From an uncultured bacterium (GTDB lineage: Bacteria > Bacillota > Negativicutes > Acidaminococcales > Acidaminococcaceae): 64,000 nucleotides of DNA. The notes under the pieces were generated by a model, which was not told where the DNA came from, did not search any database, and saw only the letters and a program-made list of their open reading frames with translations. Position numbers and translations under genes: made by a program. This document shows positions 61,930 to 64,000 of the stretch, piece by piece; within the stretch, counting starts at the first letter, position 1, and the number at the start of each line of letters is the position of its first letter. The DNA is taken from contig CAJMQS010000006.1 of the NCBI GenBank assembly GCA_905215645.1, positions 22,276 to 86,275 of the forward strand. Direction: 5' to 3'.

Positions 61930-62784
61930 ATGAAGGTACTATTTGGAAATGAAGTTGCGAATAAAATAACATCTTCTTTAATACAAGATGTTACCAAACT
62001 TAATGATGCTGGAGTAATTCCAACCTTGGCTACTATCCGAGTCGGACATAGACCAGAGGATATTTCTTACGAAACAGGCATTCAAAAGAGATGCCAAAAA
62101 ATTGGAGTAAATCTAAAAAAAATAATCCTTCCACAAAATTGCACTCAGAATCAATTATTGGAAGAAATAAAAAAAATAAATAAAGATACGTTTATTGATG
62201 GCTGTCTAATTTTCCGGCCACTGCCATCTCAAATGGATGATGAAATAGTTCGGAATAGTTTATCTCCAGAAAAAGATATGGACGGCATTACAGATCTATC
62301 TCTGGCGGGAATCTTTACAGGAACTCCCAAAGGCTACAGCCCCTGTACTCCAGACGCTTGTGTAAATATGCTGAAGTACTATGGAATTAATGTTAATGGT
62401 AAAAATGTTGTAATTATAGGAAGAAGCCTTGTTCTTGGTCGTCCTTTAGCTATGATGCTAATGAAATTGGGGGCTACCATTACAATTTGTCATAGTCATA
62501 CCAAAAACCTTAAGAGACATTGTGTTTGTGCAGATATCATTGTTGCAGCAACTGGACATACTAAGCTTGTAACAAAAGATATGGTAGGTGCAAATCAAAT
62601 TTTAATCGATGTTGGAATTAGTGAGACAAGAGAGGGAAATCTTTGTGGGGACGTAGATTTTGAACATGTGGCTCCTCTGGTAGAGGCAATTACACCAGTA
62701 CCGGGAGGTGTCGGTTCTGTGACTACGACAATTTTGGCTAAGCATGTAATTGATGCTTGTAGAAAAAAAGTAATAAACAATTAG
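61930..62784 (+). CDS. folD: FolD-like methylene-THF dehydrogenase with altered cyclohydrolase residues
   Basis: 284 residues. NADP domain VVIIGRSLVLGRPLAMMLMKLGATITICHSHT, GDVDFEHV, PVPGGVGSVTTTILAKH; DMDGI carries Asp118. The usual Y-x-x-x-K motif reads Y47-ETG-I51, so the catalytic Lys is Ile, and the V-Q-L-P-L-P motif reads I-F-R-P-L-P, so the Gln is Phe95. Both residues serve the cyclohydrolase step, and a Lys change here spares dehydrogenase activity in the human enzyme. I recall similar sequences in Clostridia. Expected role is oxidation of methylene-THF. Strongly AT-rich. Confidence 0.88.
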   Translation: MKVLFGNEVANKITSSLIQDVTKLNDAGVIPTLATIRVGHRPEDISYETGIQKRCQKIGVNLKKIILPQNCTQNQLLEEIKKINKDTFIDGCLIFRPLPSQMDDEIVRNSLSPEKDMDGITDLSLAGIFTGTPKGYSPCTPDACVNMLKYYGINVNGKNVVIIGRSLVLGRPLAMMLMKLGATITICHSHTKNLKRHCVCADIIVAATGHTKLVTKDMVGANQILIDVGISETREGNLCGDVDFEHVAPLVEAITPVPGGVGSVTTTILAKHVIDACRKKVINN

Positions 62785-62835
62785 AACGAAACCAAATGAA
62801 TAATTTAACCTATGGACATAGAAAGAGAGAAAATT

Positions 62836-64000
62836 ATGCTGAGCGATATTGAAATTGCACAAAAAAACGTCATGGAGCCCATCAGCAAGATTGCGGATAA
62901 AATGGGAATCCTGCCGGAAGAACTGGAACAGTATGGTCATTACAAAGCCAAGGTTTCCCTGGATGTCCTGAAACGTCTGGAAAAGAAACCCAACGGAAAA
63001 CTGGTCCTGGTGACCGCCATCACTCCGACACCTGCCGGTGAAGGGAAATCCACCACAAGCATCGGGCTTGCACAGGCATTGAACCGGATTGGGAAAAACG
63101 CTGTGGTTGCCCTGCGTGAACCTTCTTTGGGCCCTGTATTCGGCATCAAAGGGGGCGCTGCCGGAGGCGGTTATGCCCAGGTGGTGCCTATGGATGACAT
63201 CAACCTGCATTTCACCGGCGATATGCATGCCATTACCGCTGCCAATAACCTGCTGTCTGCCATGATCGACAATCACATCCATCATGGCAACGAACTGCGG
63301 CTGGATGCCCGGCAAATCACCTGGCGCCGGGTCATGGACATGAATGACCGTGCCCTGCGGAACGTGGTGGTGGGCCTGGGCGGCAAAGTCTGTGGTTTCC
63401 CCCGTCAGGATGCCTTTACCATTACCGTGGCTTCGGAAATCATGGCCATCCTGTGCCTGGCCAAGGATCTGGAAGATCTGAAGGCCCGGTTCGGCCGGAT
63501 CGTCATCGGCTGCGACTTGGATGGGAATCCGGTCCATGTCCATCAATTGGGCTGCGAAGGGGCCATGGCTATGCTGATGAAGGATGCCATCAAACCGAAC
63601 CTGGTCCAGACCCTGGAACATACGCCGGCCATCATCCACGGCGGTCCTTTTGCCAATATCGCCCATGGGTGCAACTCCCTGCTGGCAACCAAGATGGCCC
63701 TGAAACTGGGAGATATCGCCATTACGGAAGCCGGCTTCGGTGCTGATCTGGGCGCAGAAAAATTCATGGACATCAAATGCCATTATGGCAACCTGTATCC
63801 GGATGCCGTTGTGCTGGTGGCTACCATCCGGGCACTGAAGATGCATGGGGGCGTCGCCAAAGCAGATCTGGGCAAGGAAAATGTCCAGGCTGTCAGCGAT
63901 GGGTTCTCCAACCTGGCCAAACAGGTGGAAAATATGCGGACTTTCGGCCTGCCAGTACTGGTGGCCATCAACAAGTTTGCCTCCGATACTCCGGCAGAAA
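62836..64000 (+). CDS. fhs: Formate-tetrahydrofolate ligase (3' end outside window)
   Basis: About 388 of ~556 residues are in the window and the frame stays open to the last base. P-loop TPTPAGEGKSTTSIGLAQAL, REPSLGPVFGIKGGAAGGGYAQV, FTGDMHAITAANNLL, TEAGFGADLGAEKF are diagnostic. GC-rich codons return from about codon 15 on, so fhs is probably native and the AT-rich island ends at its door. 51 bases after folD, no terminator between. In the proposed pathway it runs in reverse, giving formate and ATP from formyl-THF. Confidence 0.95.
   Translation, partial: MLSDIEIAQKNVMEPISKIADKMGILPEELEQYGHYKAKVSLDVLKRLEKKPNGKLVLVTAITPTPAGEGKSTTSIGLAQALNRIGKNAVVALREPSLGPVFGIKGGAAGGGYAQVVPMDDINLHFTGDMHAITAANNLLSAMIDNHIHHGNELRLDARQITWRRVMDMNDRALRNVVVGLGGKVCGFPRQDAFTITVASEIMAILCLAKDLEDLKARFGRIVIGCDLDGNPVHVHQLGCEGAMAMLMKDAIKPNLVQTLEHTPAIIHGGPFANIAHGCNSLLATKMALKLGDIAITEAGFGADLGAEKFMDIKCHYGNLYPDAVVLVATIRALKMHGGVAKADLGKENVQAVSDGFSNLAKQVENMRTFGLPVLVAINKFASDTPAE

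Larger units (their letters stand above)
54996..62830. other. AT-rich putative genomic island between tyrS and fhs
   Basis: The base composition changes abruptly after the tyrS terminator: codons end mostly in A or T and intergenic regions are nearly pure A/T. It changes back within the first codons of fhs. The segment holds a divergent LysR/TRAP pair, a lactonase, a dehydrogenase, a PanB-like enzyme and a FolD-like enzyme. No tRNA, integrase, direct-repeat att site or insertion sequence was found at either end, so the route of acquisition is unknown. Confidence 0.8.

Overview
The window looks like a chromosome segment of a GC-rich diderm firmicute (Negativicutes; Acidaminococcaceae such as Acidaminococcus is my best guess). 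The reasons are the mix of firmicute gene neighbourhoods (dprA-topA-trmFO-xerC-codY; scpA-scpB-rluB-cmk-plsC-ispH/rpsA-der-plsY-gpsA) with an OmpA-type outer-membrane protein, an ispH-S1 fusion, the [FeFe]-hydrogenase maturase HydF and an NfnAB-type transhydrogenase. These point to a strict anaerobe with an outer membrane. Species is not proven.

Layout. 1-2.3 kb: an asymmetric heterodimeric ABC exporter, cut by the window edge. 2.4-7.3 kb: MscS channel, a TPR protein on the minus strand, an SLC13-like permease and a membrane-anchored unknown. 7.4-13.8 kb: addB-addA recombination nuclease. 13.9-16.7 kb: HAD phosphatase and a methylthioadenosine salvage pair. 16.9-19.2 kb: nfnA-nfnB. 19.2-23.8 kb: secreted unknown, OmpA, HD hydrolase and a DUF2939-like protein. 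24.0-25.2 kb: hydF (minus). 25.5-31.8 kb: dprA, topA, trmFO, xerC, codY. 32.0-43.3 kb: a long collinear housekeeping run (M50 protease, ScpAB, RluB, flavoprotein, Cmk, PlsC, IspH-S1, Fni, Der, PlsY, GpsA). 43.4-46.9 kb: ACT protein, homoserine dehydrogenase, homoserine kinase, UPF0173 hydrolase. 47.1-50.5 kb: two-component system plus a periplasmic VanX-like dipeptidase. 50.6-55.0 kb: YlbF, MurB, DMT transporter, glyoxalase-like protein, MscL, TyrS.

55.0-62.8 kb is compositionally foreign: strongly AT-rich, flanked by GC-rich tyrS and GC-rich fhs. It carries a LysR regulator broken by one extra base in an A8 tract, a divergent TRAP transporter (dctP-dctQ-dctM), an AiiA-type lactonase, a D-2-hydroxyacid dehydrogenase, a PanB-like hydroxymethyltransferase and an atypical FolD. 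Fhs (formate-THF ligase) follows directly. Read together these fit a catabolic route not known to me: import of a hydroxymethyl-bearing hydroxy acid or lactone (pantoate/pantolactone or a 2,4-dihydroxybutyrate-like compound), lactone opening, oxidation to the 2-oxo acid, reverse PanB transfer of the hydroxymethyl group to THF, oxidation by FolD, and ATP plus formate from Fhs run in reverse. This is an inference from gene families and order, and is the most interesting system in the window.

A second pattern is a family of intergenic elements (about 3.5, 16.7, 20.4, 21.9, 23.8 kb, and fragments at 2.3 and 31.9 kb). Their inverted arms are built from degenerate 7-8 bp repeats, and several share an AAATCAATTT...AAATTGATTT palindrome and a GGAAGCCAGC...GCTGGCTTC hairpin. 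They sit beside a recurring GGGGCTGTTGC...GCAACAGCCCC terminator hairpin. No tRNA, rRNA, CRISPR array, prophage or insertion sequence was seen.
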